The notes under the pieces: model-generated
Databases searched by the model: none
What the model was told of the DNA's origin: nothing
The model's input: the letters and a program-made list of their open reading frames with translations, nothing else
Program-made: the position numbers and the translations under genes
Source of the DNA: Hydractinia symbiolongicarpus
Lineage: Eukaryota; Cnidaria; Hydrozoa; Anthoathecata; Hydractiniidae
Assembly: GCF_029227915.1 (NCBI RefSeq)
Contig: NC_079886.1
Span: forward strand, 7,566,001-7,630,000
Length of the DNA stretch: 64,000 nt
Direction: 5' to 3'
Shown here: positions 33,471-46,131 of the stretch, piece after piece
How the letters are laid out: each line of letters opens with the position of its first letter
Position numbering within the stretch: position 1 is the first letter of the stretch

Positions 33471-36400
33471 ATGATAAAACTTTTCAGCAGTTACTTTAAC
33501 AAGACGATGTCAAGAAAAAGAGGTAGGGACTTAGTGTTCTTACGAAGCTGTTATCTTTAACTGGTACAGGGAAAATGACCAAATATAATTTTTTAACTTT
33601 TGTGACTATTTCATTCAATGTATACCAAGCCGTTCAAGAGTCCCTTCTAGAAATCCCTTCTGAGAAGATTAGCAAGATTTTATCGCCCACCATCCCCATA
33701 CAATAGTAATAAATTTTCGTCTTTAACATAGTTAGTGATAAATATAAGGCGCTTGGCATAAATTAGGGGATGGGAAGGGGGGCACTGGAATGGGGTGCTT
33801 ATTAGAAGGCTTGACGTAATTATCTTGACTACAAACTACGCTCAATATGATATAGTGTAGTATTTACCCACCCTCGTCCTCAGGTTTTTTTGCCTTTTTG
33901 ATATGAGAGGAGACGGCAAAAAATTTTAGCATTTACCTATGCGGTGTGGTAGCAAAAATTTTTTGTTTAGTGGACATTATATCATAGTATGTTGAAAGTC
34001 TCACAGGGTTGTGCGATCAGTGATAACGGTGTGCGCTGAAGCAGTGAATAAGTAATAAGTTAACTGATACCTTAAGTGGATAAAATTCTGCGTGAATTTA
34101 TTTTCGCGGTCGACCGACATTTTTGATTCGTTGAAAAAACCGCGAAAACCGTGAAATTTAATCCACGCGAGATTTTATGGTAGTTTTAAATGCTGAAATA
34201 TGCTGAAATACGTGAGCTGCAATGTTCAAAATGGATTGCCATTTCTTTATTCGTTTTGTAGACGGATACCGCATGAAAATTCCATTTGAATTAATTTCCC
34301 CTGTGCAACGACTCTTTCTGAAAATAAAAATGGGTATTCATTAGCTTCGTAAACCTTTATCTAAACTCATCCATTATTTAAAGACTTGTAGAATAAAGTT
34401 ATAGGTTGTTCGTTAAGTCGGTTAGTTGTTAAGCGGGGGCTTAATTTTTTATCTTTTTTTGTTATTATAAACAAGTAATTAACAGATTTAGGGTTTTTCA
34501 TACAAACCGACAACTCACCTCTTTCCCAACTCGATGAGCCTTTATTTGAACTCGATAAGCCTTTATCCAAACCATACCTCTTCGTTTTGAAGTAACAAAT
34601 CTTTATCCCATGCCGGCAATTTTTCTTTCAAACTCGATAAGACTTCCTTCCAATGCGGAGCTTTTTTATTCCAACTTAGTAACTCGCTCGATAAACCTGG
34701 ATTTCAACTCGATAAGACTTCATATCAACCCGATAGTTCCTTATCCGATCCCGATAAGTCCTAACATCCCACATCCCAACCCGATAAGTCTTAACATTTC
34801 AGCTCGATAATCCTTTTTTCTAATTCGATAAGCCTTCATTCTAACTCGACAAGCTTTCGCTACAGTTTGACTAACATTAATTCAAAGTCGACCAATGTTT
34901 AAACAATTTTTAATGTGTTTTTTTTTTGCAAAAACAGGCGTCGTGAAAACTCAATTCATGAGAGTTGAACCTGGAAATTAATAAAAGATTTCTGCTATGC
35001 AAATTTATTTGTGTTGTTCCTTTTTAAAGATAAATAAGTGATCGAAAAAAGTACTCGATGATCTGAAAAGGGTTCAATTTTTTTGTTAAAAAGGATCATT
35101 CTTCGCTTTTACTTTCACCATTGAAATTATTTTTGAAATTATTTTTTTTTGTGCGTCTTTAAAAAAATTTTTATTTCAGTAAAATGACATCATAGTTTTT
35201 TAATCGGAGACTTCGCTATTTATGTTGCAGAATAGACTTATTTACAATGTTTTTAAATGTCTAAAAGATTTTTTTTAAATCCACGCATTTTGTTTTGCTT
35301 GTAAACAATTTAAAAAACCCAAAGTTCACTGCATAAAACAGATGTTATATTCTTTTTGGTATTTATCAATGCCACAAAAACTATACAAATTTAATTTCTT
35401 ATCCTTATTTTTCCCGTCCTTTTTTGATACGCAAGGCTGCACTTGCTTTCTTTAAGAACGTCTAAATTTTAACTAAGATTGCAACCTCCTTCCCAGGACT
35501 AGTTAGGCTTTTTATTGTTGAACAACTTGTTCAGGTCGTCCACATATAAAAAAGTGTAACAAGCCCTGAGGATCAGGTTGCTAAAGATGACTTATTTTTG
35601 ACAATTTTTAGCTTTGAATGTTCTTATTCTTTAGAAAAGAGTAGGAAAATTATTTTTTTTAAAAAAATAGATTATGTTGAATTTTATCTTATTGTAAAAA
35701 GGGACAATGTTTAGCTATTTGTCATAATTTGTACAAGAATTAAGTGCGTTCTTAATATGTTCTTAATTTTGGCAAAATCCTCAACGTTCTTATAATCTAG
35801 GTTCTTAAAGAACATGTAATAAATCAGCCTAAATTTCCCCCCGGTTTTTTTTAAACATCTTTTTGAAGGAGAGTTATAGTTTAATTATAAATAAACACGT
35901 CTGGTAGGATTGAGTTTTCCTGTATTTCTTTTACTACAAGATATTACGTGAATTTCCAGACATATTTACGTAAACAAATTTAGCAAGCGACGTACAAGAA
36001 ATTGATGTTCTATTATCCAATTAACCGCATCACTGATTCACGAACTATTTAAATAAATTACTTTTCTTTTATTTAAAAAGTTTGCTTCAGTGATTATATG
36101 TTTGGTCGGGATGTTCAAGATGTTTTGTTTATGACAAATAAAAATATTGTCGTGAATGAACAAATGTTGAGGCAGATAAAACAGCGAAAACTATTTAAAA
36201 ATAAAAATGAAGGCTGTTAAATTTATAAGTAAGTACTTTTTTCTCTGTTATTTTTAAATTGATACAAAAATTCACTATAGTTTTTCCAATCTTCGTTCCC
36301 AGGACAATGAGTTGTTATTAATGTTCGATAATCGGTTTTCTTGTGTTTCTCTTGACAATAATAATTTCCATGTGAGATATACACAAGCAAAAGGGAAAAA

Positions 36401-39400
36401 ATATTTGATATACAGTTTTTTTATAAAAGCCAGGAAATTGGGCTTCAACCTAAGGTGTTCTTATTTTTCACATGTTCAGCTTGAAGCTGTTCTTATTTTG
36501 TTCTTAAATTTTAAACGCAGCTAAGTCAATTATGGTGCATTATAAATTTCTATAACCTAAATAATTGCAAATAATTTTGCCTTGAAAGATATTTCTTCCT
36601 GTTAGTTGTGTTCGTCAACAAAAAGAGAATAAGTAAAATTATATTTACTTTTTCTCTTATTTTGCAACAATTGCAAGCCTTGTTATTCTTTGTTGTTATT
36701 ATAATAGAAAAGTATGCATCCTATATACTTACAGCATCTCAAGTTTGAAATTTTGTAATATACGTTTTTATTCGTAACAATTTACTCAATTCCTTTTTTT
36801 TATTGCAACTCGCGGAAACTAAACTACACAACTTCGATCCCAGGGTTCTTTGTATGTTTTTATCTTCTCGTTCTAATAAAAACAAAGGTCCTAGGAATAA
36901 GGCTCAAAATCTTCAAAAAAGCCTGGATATGTTAGTAAGGACCTTTTTCTACAAAAAATAGTTGAGAAATGTACCGAAGGGAAGAGGTCTGCAGTTAAAA
37001 TTTTTTGTGGAGACATTCAATCTGAACTCTAAAAACAATCGATACTTCAAATCTACTACATCTCATTCCTAATAAAATTGGACAGTATTCATTTTTTTTT
37101 AATTCTATTACTGCAGGCCTGAAATTGAAATTTATTAAAAATGTTGTTGCGTATGTACGTATATTTATTCAAATCACCGTGGTGACAAATTTGTTAATTT
37201 TTTTCTTTCACATTGTGTAAAAATTGACTTAACTTGCATCAGGATCAGCAACAACAAAAAAGGCTTGCAAATTTCAATTATATTGTACTAGAAACACAAA
37301 AATGCAAGCATTATTAAACAGTGCGAATAATTTGATTCTTTCGTACGTAAGGCTGGACATACATTTCGATTCTATGTTTCATGTAATCCCACCTTTATTA
37401 AAAAGAATAACCACCTTTATTTAAAATAATTACACCATTGTTTGCGGGTATTTAACTGTGTTTATAAATTCCATATCTTTGCCTTTTGCTTTGCGAAATA
37501 ATGATTAGCGTTCTCCTTCTCAGGGGTTAATTTTTATCCATGTTTCCTGTAAAGATATCGGGTTAATTTTATTCAAACTGGATTCTGAATATATCGTATG
37601 TCAGCTTTTAAATGGTGTCTGCCATATCGGGGAATTCAGGCAAAAGTAGGGTAATTATTATATGTTTTGTATTATAACGAAGGCTGAATAGTTAAATCTG
37701 ATACCCAAATACATCATAGGCGTTCCTCACCCAAGACCTGCTCATAACCAAAAAGAGCATAGGGAAGAGTGGTATTAGCTATAATCGGGGAAATGTCAAA
37801 AATATCTACTCAAAGATGCTGAAACAGACACTCTGTTTTTACTTGTGGCGAGAAAGGCGATATTTTGTTTTTAAACCATGCGAAGACATAGACCTTCTAT
37901 GGGAACACAAAAAAAAAATGTCATAAAATTAATGGGTAACATAATAGCATTGCGGTCTGCGGTGGAGAATATAGAATGATTTGTTGCTTGAGCGCTGCAA
38001 AATGGGAAAATTATTACAATATGCTGGCGTCACAAATGTTTTAATATGTATTGTTCTTTCAGCCTTGACGAATAAAAAGTAGGAGCTTTATTAAATTTAT
38101 GCTATGTTCATATAAACTTTATGATGATATAAAAAAAAGTGTAGAGTAGACTAACTTTGTTGCTGTTGCATGCTTGTTTATCGGTATTTGTTTGTTTGTT
38201 TGTTTGTTTGTTTATTGGCTTAAGGAACTGGATGTTTCTACATTTCGTTTTTTATTAGCTTATATCTATAATGTTAGTAATATCTGATGCTTACTATTGT
38301 TCTGTCCAGCAGTAAACTGAGTTTGGTAAACATTTTCTAAAACAAACAACTATGATAACAAACAAACTGCTTTAATATAAACACAAAAACTTAGATTTTT
38401 CTTGCGATATTTTAGAGATTTTATTGACTGTGATTTTAAGGCTACAACGAAAGGATTTTTTTTCTTACAAGATTTTGCCAGCAAAATGAAGTTTTTGGGC
38501 TTTTTAAGGTCTGGTGGTGTCTCAGATATCCATAGTAAGTTTATATAAGTAGTCCCTATACATTTTATATCTTCATTATTTATTTGTTTATTTTATTGTA
38601 TAGTGTTTGTTTATCGTATATATGTTTATTACCCATTATTGTAAATTTCTTCCAAATTTTTGTTAAGCTTATTTCTTTCTCATTTTTTGTCTTGAAAGTA
38701 GTGATATTATGTTTAAGTTGCTTAGTCAGCAAATCTTGAGTAGTTTTAAGGAACTTTAACATCACTCAACTAAACAATTGTTTTTGTTTGTTTGTTTGTT
38801 TATTTTTGTTGTTGTTTGTTTGTTTGTTTGTTTTTGTTGTTGGTTGTTTGTTTGTTTTTGTTGTTGGTTGTTTGTTTGTTTGTTTGTTTGTTTATTGAAT
38901 GGGCACCTAGTAATTTTATTTCAACAAGAACATAATACATGTAAAGTTATTTTCAATGCTTAGATCATACAAATGAAAAATAGTTTGCGGTATTTTAATA
39001 AGCATTACAAGTCAATTTGTGTACGCTAATAAGATAACAGCTGTTCGACCACCGCTTCGACCATTAAAATACGTCATTCCGAAAAGTTGATAGAGAAACA
39101 AATTAAAACTTAAACACGAAACGAAGTAGATAGATTTCATGTTTTATGTGTTATACGTCGTCCCTAAAAACATAATTGGTACTAGCTAACTCCAATCCTC
39201 CATTGAAGTGAGGGTAAAAGGCTGATATCGTCAAGAATTATTAAATAATAGATATGTTTTATATAAAACCTCGCGACTAGGTTTTATAAAATCTCCACTT
39301 TTGAGCTCTGCTGAAACATCACAGTTTTATGATTTGATGTGTTCAAAGCTTATCATACTTAAGCAGACAGAAGCCCAGGGTGATCGTAGTTGAATGCCAG

Positions 39401-40537
39401 AAGCATAAAATTTAAAAACTCAAATGCTTGAATTTAATCGGTCTCTGTTATCTAACATTGCCTCATTCCTTTTTTCCCCATGCTTTAATCCTTGTAACAT
39501 TGAAATTATGAAAGGTTTTTTTAAATATAAAAATTAGAAAATAAACAAAAATATAAATAAACAAATGCTATCAGGTATTCTCATTCTTAAATTTGTTTTT
39601 AGATAAACACAAGCTTTTCAGATCAAATTCTACAAATACAACGATGGCTGAAAAGATTGTAGAAATTCACAAGAATATGGAAGGCACGAAAAGTGGAGAG
39701 TTAACGCCTGATGCCAAGCCGAAAAAGAAAAAATTCTCTCGAGCGATGAGTTTTGATGTTCGCGCTTTGACTTCTGCTTTAAAAAACAATAATGATCCTA
39801 GCCCAACTTCGGAAACGTCGAAGTCGGTGTCGCCTCGACCAAAGAAAACTTACGCGAATTACCAACACCCTAGTAGTTCGAACAGTGATATTGAAGAAGA
39901 ACTTGTTCAGACAAACTATTCAGTGCAATATTTAGGCCATGTTGAGTTAAAATCACCTGGGTTAAACGAGATAATTGAAACTGTAAATAAAATGTACCAT
40001 CACGCTAAACCTTACCTGAAATCTTTAGAAAAATCTCAACTAACTTTAAATCGTGATGGAATAACAATAAAGCAATATGGCGTCCCGAGACGTGACGCTG
40101 AAGAAGAAGAAAGTTTAGAAAGCGAGATTTTGTACAAACCAAGACGTATTTTATACTGTGGAGTAGATAAACAACATCAACGCGTGTTTTCGTTTAATTA
40201 CCAATTTGGTGCACGCGCCGAAAATATACAATTACATGTTTTAGTATGTAAAACCAAGGATGATGCAAGACATGTGGCTAAGTATTTGGCCCAACTATTT
40301 AAAAGAATTTCCACAGATATGCATCGCAAAGAAAAAGAGGATAAAAAACAACATCAGGAAGGACTTACTAAACTAAAAGCTAGATCAAATCAGAACATTC
40401 ATACTTATGCTAATATAACCTATCCTACACGCAGGTCAATGGGCAGCAAGGATGGTTCGTGTTCAGGTGGTACTTGTGGTTCTGGAGAATGGATGGCAGA
40501 AAAGGAAAGAGAAAGGATCGAGTTATCAATGGCGTAG
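33471..40537 (+). CDS. PTB/PID-domain adaptor protein
   Basis: I join two coding exons, 33471-33522 and 39603-40537. The first ends one base into a codon at AGAG|GTAGGG and the second resumes after TTTGTTTTTAG, giving a continuous 328-residue frame. An acceptor at 33440 means the ATG exon also has upstream untranslated sequence. If translation instead began inside exon 2, an ATG lies at 39644. Residues 1-105 are basic and serine-rich (KPKKKKF, SPTSETSKSVSP). Residues about 120-255 look like a phosphotyrosine-binding/PID fold, with YSVQYLGHVEL as the first strand, RILYCGVD and VFSFNYQF in the core, and the helix DDARHVAKYLAQLF at the end. Such proteins bind NPxY-type motifs on receptors. The closest relatives may be PID1/FAM43-like, but I cannot assign an orthologue. 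An AATAAA follows the stop (about 40.55 kb). Confidence 0.75.
34072..34189. mobile_element. TTAA-flanked MITE (118 bp)
   Basis: TTAAGTGGATAAAATTCTGC at the left and GAGATTTTATGGTAGTTTTAA at the right form imperfect inverted repeats. Inside are mirrored TTTATTTTCGCGG and CCGTGAAATTTAATCC arms. The TTAA ends and CGCGAAA-type content link it to the elements at 22465 and 26545. Confidence 0.55.
34520..34870 (+). repeat. Degenerate CTCGATAAG minisatellite
   Basis: About eleven occurrences of CGATAAG or one-base variants, mostly in the context AACTCGATAAGNCTT, spaced roughly 20-40 bases apart. It lies in the PTB gene intron. The unit is too diverged for exact boundaries. Confidence 0.65.
35482..35580. 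mobile_element. MITE of the CAACCTCG family, copy 2
   Basis: It starts CAACCTCCTTCCCAGG and ends CCCTGAGGATCAGGTTG (99 bp). The flanks CTAAGATTG and CTAAAGATG are only a partial match, so the target duplication has decayed. Confidence 0.6.
36829..36905. mobile_element. Possible diverged CAACCTCG-family MITE
   Basis: CAACTTCGATCCCAGGG and GGTCCTAGGAATAAGGCTC are in mirrored orientation 77 bp apart, with matching inner TTCTTTG / CAAAG arms. No flanking duplication is visible. Confidence 0.4.
38190..38216 (+). repeat. (GTTT)n microsatellite
   Basis: About six GTTT units in the PTB gene intron. A longer interrupted array of the same unit is 0.6 kb downstream. Confidence 0.85.
38778..38896 (+). 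repeat. Interrupted (GTTT)n microsatellite
   Basis: GTTT units broken three times by TTGTTGTTG-type stretches, total about 118 bp. The open frame of F, V, C and L residues across it is an artefact of composition. Confidence 0.85.
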
Positions 40538-40969
40538 CAGTCAACTTTGTAAATAAAATAAGATGTTTCATTTTAGTTATGTATATATACTTTTTGTTTT
40601 TCAGTTTGTGTTTTCAACTCTGATACTGCTCTGTCCCTTGTTGTAAAAGATAGATTTAAATCACCCGACCCTTGTTCTATCCACATGCTCACTTGCAAAA
40701 AAAAATCGTTAACCTGCAGGCAAATAACTTTTTGAAAGCCCTAAACTAAGGAAATTTATATGTAATATATATAATTTTTTTTTTCGTCCAAAGTTATTTT
40801 TTTTATTAGTAACCAATCATTTCTTATGTTAAATTGTAAATGAATTTTTTTACTGCCTATAGGTATTTAATGTTGAATTTGTCAATAAAAAATATGTTTT
40901 CAAAGTTACATTCATTACATTTGGAATTTTGTTGAATCCGTAACCGACGTGTCAGTCGAGGACCTTGTT

Positions 40970-41480
40970 AAACATGGATATCCAACATTTTATCCAACAT
41001 GAAAAAATAGCGAATAAAATGTTGGATCAATTTTAAACAAACGCGAAAATAGAGAAAAAAGAAACAATGGTGTTGGATGGACAAAAAATTAATCACGGGT
41101 ATATTTTTCATGTGATATCATTTTCGTGTTGGATCAGTCAACTTCTTGTTCAACCCAGCATCTCAATTCTATAGCGTTATTCGAATGCTTTCGTACTTTA
41201 TTTCAAACACTCAAACAACTAAACATTCAATTTCAGTAAAAAATAAGGATTTTTTTAAAACGCTTTCATCTTACGCAATGAGATCTTCTATGATATTTAA
41301 ATACGAAATCCAACATTGGTGTTTTACCTCGCCGTTGGTTTTCATCGTCAGAACCATGATAATAAAACTGGTAAAAAGCATTTCTATAGTCATTTTTAAG
41401 GGAAATGAAAAATAGAATTGTATGAAGCATGTTGGATGACACACACACACACAAACGAAAGTTATGAACGTTTATGTTGG
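40970..41480. repeat. GTTGGAT inverted-repeat region
   Basis: ATCCAAC occurs at about 40980, 40993 and 41308, and GTTGGAT at about 41020, 41072, 41132 and 41430, giving mirrored arms over 500 bp. A short (AC)n follows the last one. It is probably a decayed palindromic transposon. The ends are not clear. Confidence 0.4.
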
Positions 41481-41953
41481 AAATACGCTTTATGAGAAAG
41501 GGGCGTTAACCAAACACATTAAAACCAACCCTGCGTAACCGACACAGCTTTTCTCAAAGATTAAACTAAGTTATTGCAATCTTGAAAAGAATCCATTTGA
41601 GAATCAAAATGCTGGTCAATTAAATAGGGAAGAAGCGATTGTCTCATAAAATCTTTTGAACGAAGACAATGGAGAAGGAATTTTTACTGTCCCTGTTTCC
41701 ACGTTGAGCACGAGTAGACCTGAACCACGACGAAGATTTGGTTCGTCTTTGTTTATTGTGTGCTACGTTTTTTGTCTCTTGTGTATAGCTTACTTGTGTG
41801 TGCAAGTTTCTTGTTCGTTGATGTGAAGTATGTGTGTCATGTGTGCTAAAATTTGTGTTTTATTAAGTATATGTTTTTCTTGTGTATGTTAATTCTTTTA
41901 TGTTTCCAAGGTGTAAAACAGTGGACATTTAGCATCACGATATGTGCTTTTTT

Positions 41954-42061
41954 CAACCTTGTTCCCAGGGCATATTGAAACTTTTTAACGTGTGGACGGC
42001 GTTTCAAATATAACCGCCGCCCAGTGTCAAAAAGAGACAAAAAGCCCTAGGAACGAGGTTG
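41954..42061. mobile_element. MITE of the CAACCTCG family, copy 3
   Basis: It starts CAACCTTGTTCCCAGGGC and ends GCCCTAGGAACGAGGTTG. These match as inverted repeats at 16 of 18 positions. T-rich flanks (GCTTTTTT and GGTTTTTT) could be an 8-bp duplication. It is 108 bp with no coding capacity. Confidence 0.75.
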
Positions 42062-42177
42062 GGTTTTTTGTAGGTTTGTAGCGTTTCTTGTTTTCTTCCT
42101 TCGTAGCGTCGCGAAAATGTGAAATAAATATTAACAGTCTTACAACTTCATATCAATAAACAGTCTTCCTTATGGCG

Positions 42178-42470
42178 AAAGTCCACTTTAGTCTTTTAGC
42201 ACGTGGGTTCAAGACGTATGCATTTAAGTGTTCAAAATTGCGAAGTATTTTGGAGCGCTGTTGCACGCTGATCGTTTTGAAAGTCAAAATCATTTTTAAC
42301 AACGCTGTAAGCGCTGAAGTGTATAATGACATAATTTTGTGATTTCGACCAATGAATTTGCTTAAACTGCTGCCATTTTGTGAGCGTTTGTGAGCGCATT
42401 TTTGTTCCAAATGGACTGCTTAGATGCACGACTGCGCAGTACGTTGTGCTTTACGATCGAAGTGGACTTT
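42178..42470. repeat. Palindromic element with AAAGTCCACTT ends
   Basis: AAAGTCCACTT at 42178-42188 is the exact reverse complement of AAGTGGACTTT at 42460-42470. GAGCGC/GCGCTC-type arms occur inside. It looks like a MITE of about 293 bp, with no clear flanking duplication. Confidence 0.45.
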
Positions 42471-44142
42471 TGTTTTCATTCGCTAATGCGTAAAGTTATT
42501 GAAGTCTGGTTTATTTTCTTTTTTTTTATTTAAGAAAATTTTCTACATAATTCCGCTATTAAACGCCTCTGTAAAAATTCTGTAAAATCTGTATAAAATA
42601 TCTGTAAAATGTTATAAACTAGTTTTCGTCAATTTTTTGTCACTATTTAAAAACATGTTATGCTGACGTCAGCAAGTTTGCTGAAAACCCTTTTTTTGAA
42701 GATGCTACATAATATTACATAACTTTGACGCTGGTACATATTCAAATAATTCTTTGACAATTTTGCAAGCAAGCAGAAGTTAATTGAATTTTTTTGACTT
42801 AAAACTTCCGGCTGTAATGTTCTTATATACTCAATTTTATCCACAATCCTTGATAAAGTGCATTAATAATACTACAAAGAGAAAATCTTTATGTTTACAA
42901 TGTATTGTCAAGGATTCCTTATAGCTAATAACTAACTCAACATAACAACATAATGAAAATTAATTTGATCGCCAAAGGTGCATGACACAAAAAGCTGCAT
43001 GACATATGTTTACGACCTTGGAAACCATAATATTGTGATGATGTTTCTTGCCCTCCATACATGGGCAATGGATACTTGTGCTCAGTAAGGAGCAAGGTGT
43101 GCTGGCGATTTTTAAATATCGAGAAATTATAACGAGATCAGTTACTGTAAAGGTGTTCTTTTTTTGTCCGGGAGTCTGTATCGAGACGAGTCAACCTTCA
43201 AGCGTTTACAGACAACCAATGAAAATTCTGATCACGTTACCATCTTTAGTTTATTAGAAATTGAGCATTTTTAGCGCCAACATATAAACACAGTCTGCAC
43301 TGAGTACTGTAATAAATTTTTCGACTAGTTAAGGTAAAGATGTTAATAGACGTTCAGATATAATATTAGAGCTAAATCTGGATAATTTAATTTAATGTTT
43401 TATAGGAATTATATATTTCCAATACTTTTTGAAATTCGTTTTACATTTGTTGACATATTGAGCAACCATTTTTCTTGACGACAGGCTTTACTATGGTCCA
43501 TATCGGCCGTTCTCTGCAGAGACATAACAAAAATTTAGAAATAGTAGAATTTAGCTCTTTTTCTATCTTTTTTACAACACGTTTATGGGTTTTTTTCGGG
43601 TCACAAAAACGATAATGAACCTGGATTTCAGGTTCACATCCTCTTTCACGGTTCATCTTTTCGCCGACAACTGCACTTTTCCATCGAGGTTCAAGGGAGA
43701 GTAAGGAATATCGAAGAAGTCTTTGATATATTTCTTAGAATATGTTTAACATTATTTATTCGTCTGAAGAAATTTGCACGCACGATCTCTTTGTCTGCAA
43801 CAATCTAACAACACAAAAAAAAAACACTGAAAATACTTATACACTCGAAAATAATCCTGAAATATAAACTTTCAAAAAAAAAAAAATCGAGCACCTCTAA
43901 TTAGCGGACAGATTTTTTTGCACCAGTGGTATCAGCTAATCGGTGTTTCTCAAAGTCTGAAAACTTCGCGCGTGCGAAACGTAGAGGAACTATACTTGGT
44001 CTTATTTACCCAACCTAACCAAGCATTTCCCAATGTTAATTCTTTCCATTTACTTTATACTTCATAGGAAGGACAATGTTTCCCATTTCTTCTTTATATA
44101 TTAAAAAATAAGTTTAACTATTTACATAATTAAGAATCGAAT

Positions 44143-46131
44143 TTACAATCTGTCTTGATGAAAAGCTAGACCGAGTTTCTCTAATTCTTCTGCAAACATT
44201 TTTCTTTCGCTCAATAACAACTGCTCCAACTGTGCTCTTCGTACCTAAAAATTAGAGTCAGAATTTCAACAGGGAAAAACTGTAATAATTTAATCCTAAC
44301 AAAATCCTCCTACAGAGCGGAGAGAGAGGGATATTCACGGTTCATAGGCTTAGCAAACTTTTTTCAAGATGATGCATAGCAGATGTGAAAGTCGAATTTC
44401 TCAACATAGCTAACTTTCTAAAAACTGGTGGGAAATACAATTTGCTTTTAAGGGAAACATTCAGCGAGTTCCTATTTATAACATATATAACATTTACATC
44501 ATGTTCTGGTTTTTTGACATTGTCTTGTTGTACTAAGGATCTAGTGTTTATTAAATAATCTGGAGGTACGAATTTGTTCACTCCAAAACCACTTTGTGCA
44601 ACGTACATTCAACACCTACGTTTCCATACAGTACAAAAATCATAACAAATACCATAACGGAAGATTTATTTCCAAGTCTCAATTCTTCTTTAATTTCGTT
44701 TTTCTCTCTTTTTGTTCTTCTTCTATCACTAGCCTTAAAAAAACCAAAACATAATCGCAATAATAAGAACCTAGTCGAAATATGAGAAATGGACAAGCCA
44801 TTAAGCAAATACAATTTTAAAAGTTCAAAGCGTGCACCACATAGGCGACCAAGACAATCCCCCTTGGCATCCAAAAGAACCTTCTCAAAAGAATTTTTTT
44901 TAAAAAAAACATTGCTCCCAATCAGACATCAATGAGACTTTTCCGCAAATGTAACAACAATGTTTATGCCTATGCAGTTCTAAAAGCACATAACATAAAA
45001 CATATTCTAGGTGTACTATTCCATGTATTTTTTTTAAAAAAGGTACCTCTTCTAGATTTTCTGACCATTTGCTGACTTCATTTGCCATGCGTTCCCTAAA
45101 AAGAAAATCTTAAGTTTTATTAACAATAGACAATACATAGAATACATCCAGAGTTATCTTGGCCAGAAATTTATGTGAGACGGTATTTGCAAATAAAAAA
45201 TCGCTCTCTTAATTGAACTCAAAAAAAGGTTTTTATTTGATTCCTAAAAATAAATACTTTTATTTTCTTCGATTCCTGAACTTTGATGGGTCATGCTCCA
45301 AAAACTATCCTAATTTAACTGTCAATTACTTATACTCCACATATAAAATCCTTATAATATCCTTTACATAATTCAACTTTTCCTTAATTGATTTGCAAAA
45401 TAAAATCTTGCAAATTCTAATTCTGAATCCTCAAACATTCAAAGTTTCATTCTTGTGACACAAACTTACGAATCAACGGTGTTTTCTCTCATAGCATAAA
45501 GCTCATCTTCCTGAAAAAAAAATTGCAGATAAATGAATTTCAAAAGAGTCCTATTCCAATGCATTTTTTGTTGGTAATCTAAGGTAAAGCAGGGGCCTTA
45601 TATTGAAAATAAATTGAAGGTGCATTTGCATTCTGGGGTCTGGAATAGGTTTTCAATTTAAACTGCGATATTGAATCTCCTTTGCCTTCAATAAATTTCT
45701 TACTTTTTTGTCACAAAGTTAATTATTTCTTGCAAAACATGCATATTTGTGTTCTTCGTGATGTGAGACTGTCATTAAAAATGTTACTTTCTTTCATTTT
45801 CCAAATTTTATTATGCAGGATGTCTATAAATTAAAATGCATGGCACAATATTCCAACATTTTGTGTTGGAAACACCAAATTTTGAAATATAACTGTCACT
45901 TTCTAGCATTTATTGATAATTACTTTGTGCAAAAAAATAAGAAAAAAACTAATGGGCAGGGGTAGATTCAGAGAAAAGCTTGGTTAAACATCCTGTAAGA
46001 CCAAAAAGGAAAAAGCAAGATCAGATTGAACCCACCTTAATTCTAGACTGTTGTCTTGACAGTGCTTTTTGTAATGCTTTAGCATTACAGTGTTCAATCT
46101 CATAGCGATAAGAGGTTGCAAGCAGTGACAT
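44143..46131 (-). CDS. CFAP141: CFAP141-like ciliary microtubule inner protein
   Basis: Four minus-strand exons, in transcript order 46131-46036, 45510-45470, 45095-45047 and 44244-44143, join in phase into a 95-residue protein. It starts MSLLATSYRYEIEHCNAKAL and ends at TAA. Donors are GTGGGT, GTAAG and GTACC. Acceptors are TTTCAG, TTTTTAG and TTTTTAG. Human CFAP141 (C1orf189) is 101 residues. The strongest match is the C-terminus: QLEQLLLSERKMFAEELEKL then GLAFHQDR here, against a QLFEKE...EELNQMGKAFYVER-type ending. The middle W and the basic, helical character also agree. CFAP141 binds inside axonemal doublet microtubules, so a role in motile cilia is inferred from family. The four small exons are individually too short to stand out. 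Confidence 0.72.

Larger units (their letters stand above)
33523..39602. other. 6.1 kb intron of the PTB gene
   Basis: No coding exon is evident. It contains a TTAA-flanked MITE, a GATAAG-rich minisatellite, two CAACCTCG-family MITE copies (one diverged) and two GTTT microsatellites. The remainder is AT-rich unique-looking sequence. Confidence 0.5.
40538..44142. other. Intergenic region between the PTB and CFAP141-like genes
   Basis: It starts with the presumed PTB-gene 3' untranslated region and polyadenylation signal. After that come a GTTGGAT-rich inverted-repeat stretch (40.97-41.48 kb), a MITE at 41954 and a palindromic element at 42178. The 71-codon minus-strand frame at 43441-43656 has no recognisable motif and I do not call it a gene. 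Confidence 0.5.

Noticed and set aside
34541-34860. A CRISPR-like array, because of regularly recurring CTCGATAAG
   Set aside because: The units are short and diverged, the spacing is irregular, and the DNA is an intron of an animal gene.
38778-38963. A 61-codon hydrophobic frame
   Set aside because: It is a translation of the GTTT microsatellite.
44578-44874. A 98-codon minus-strand frame inside the CFAP141-like gene
   Set aside because: It lies wholly in the intron between exons 3 and 4 and has no recognisable motif.
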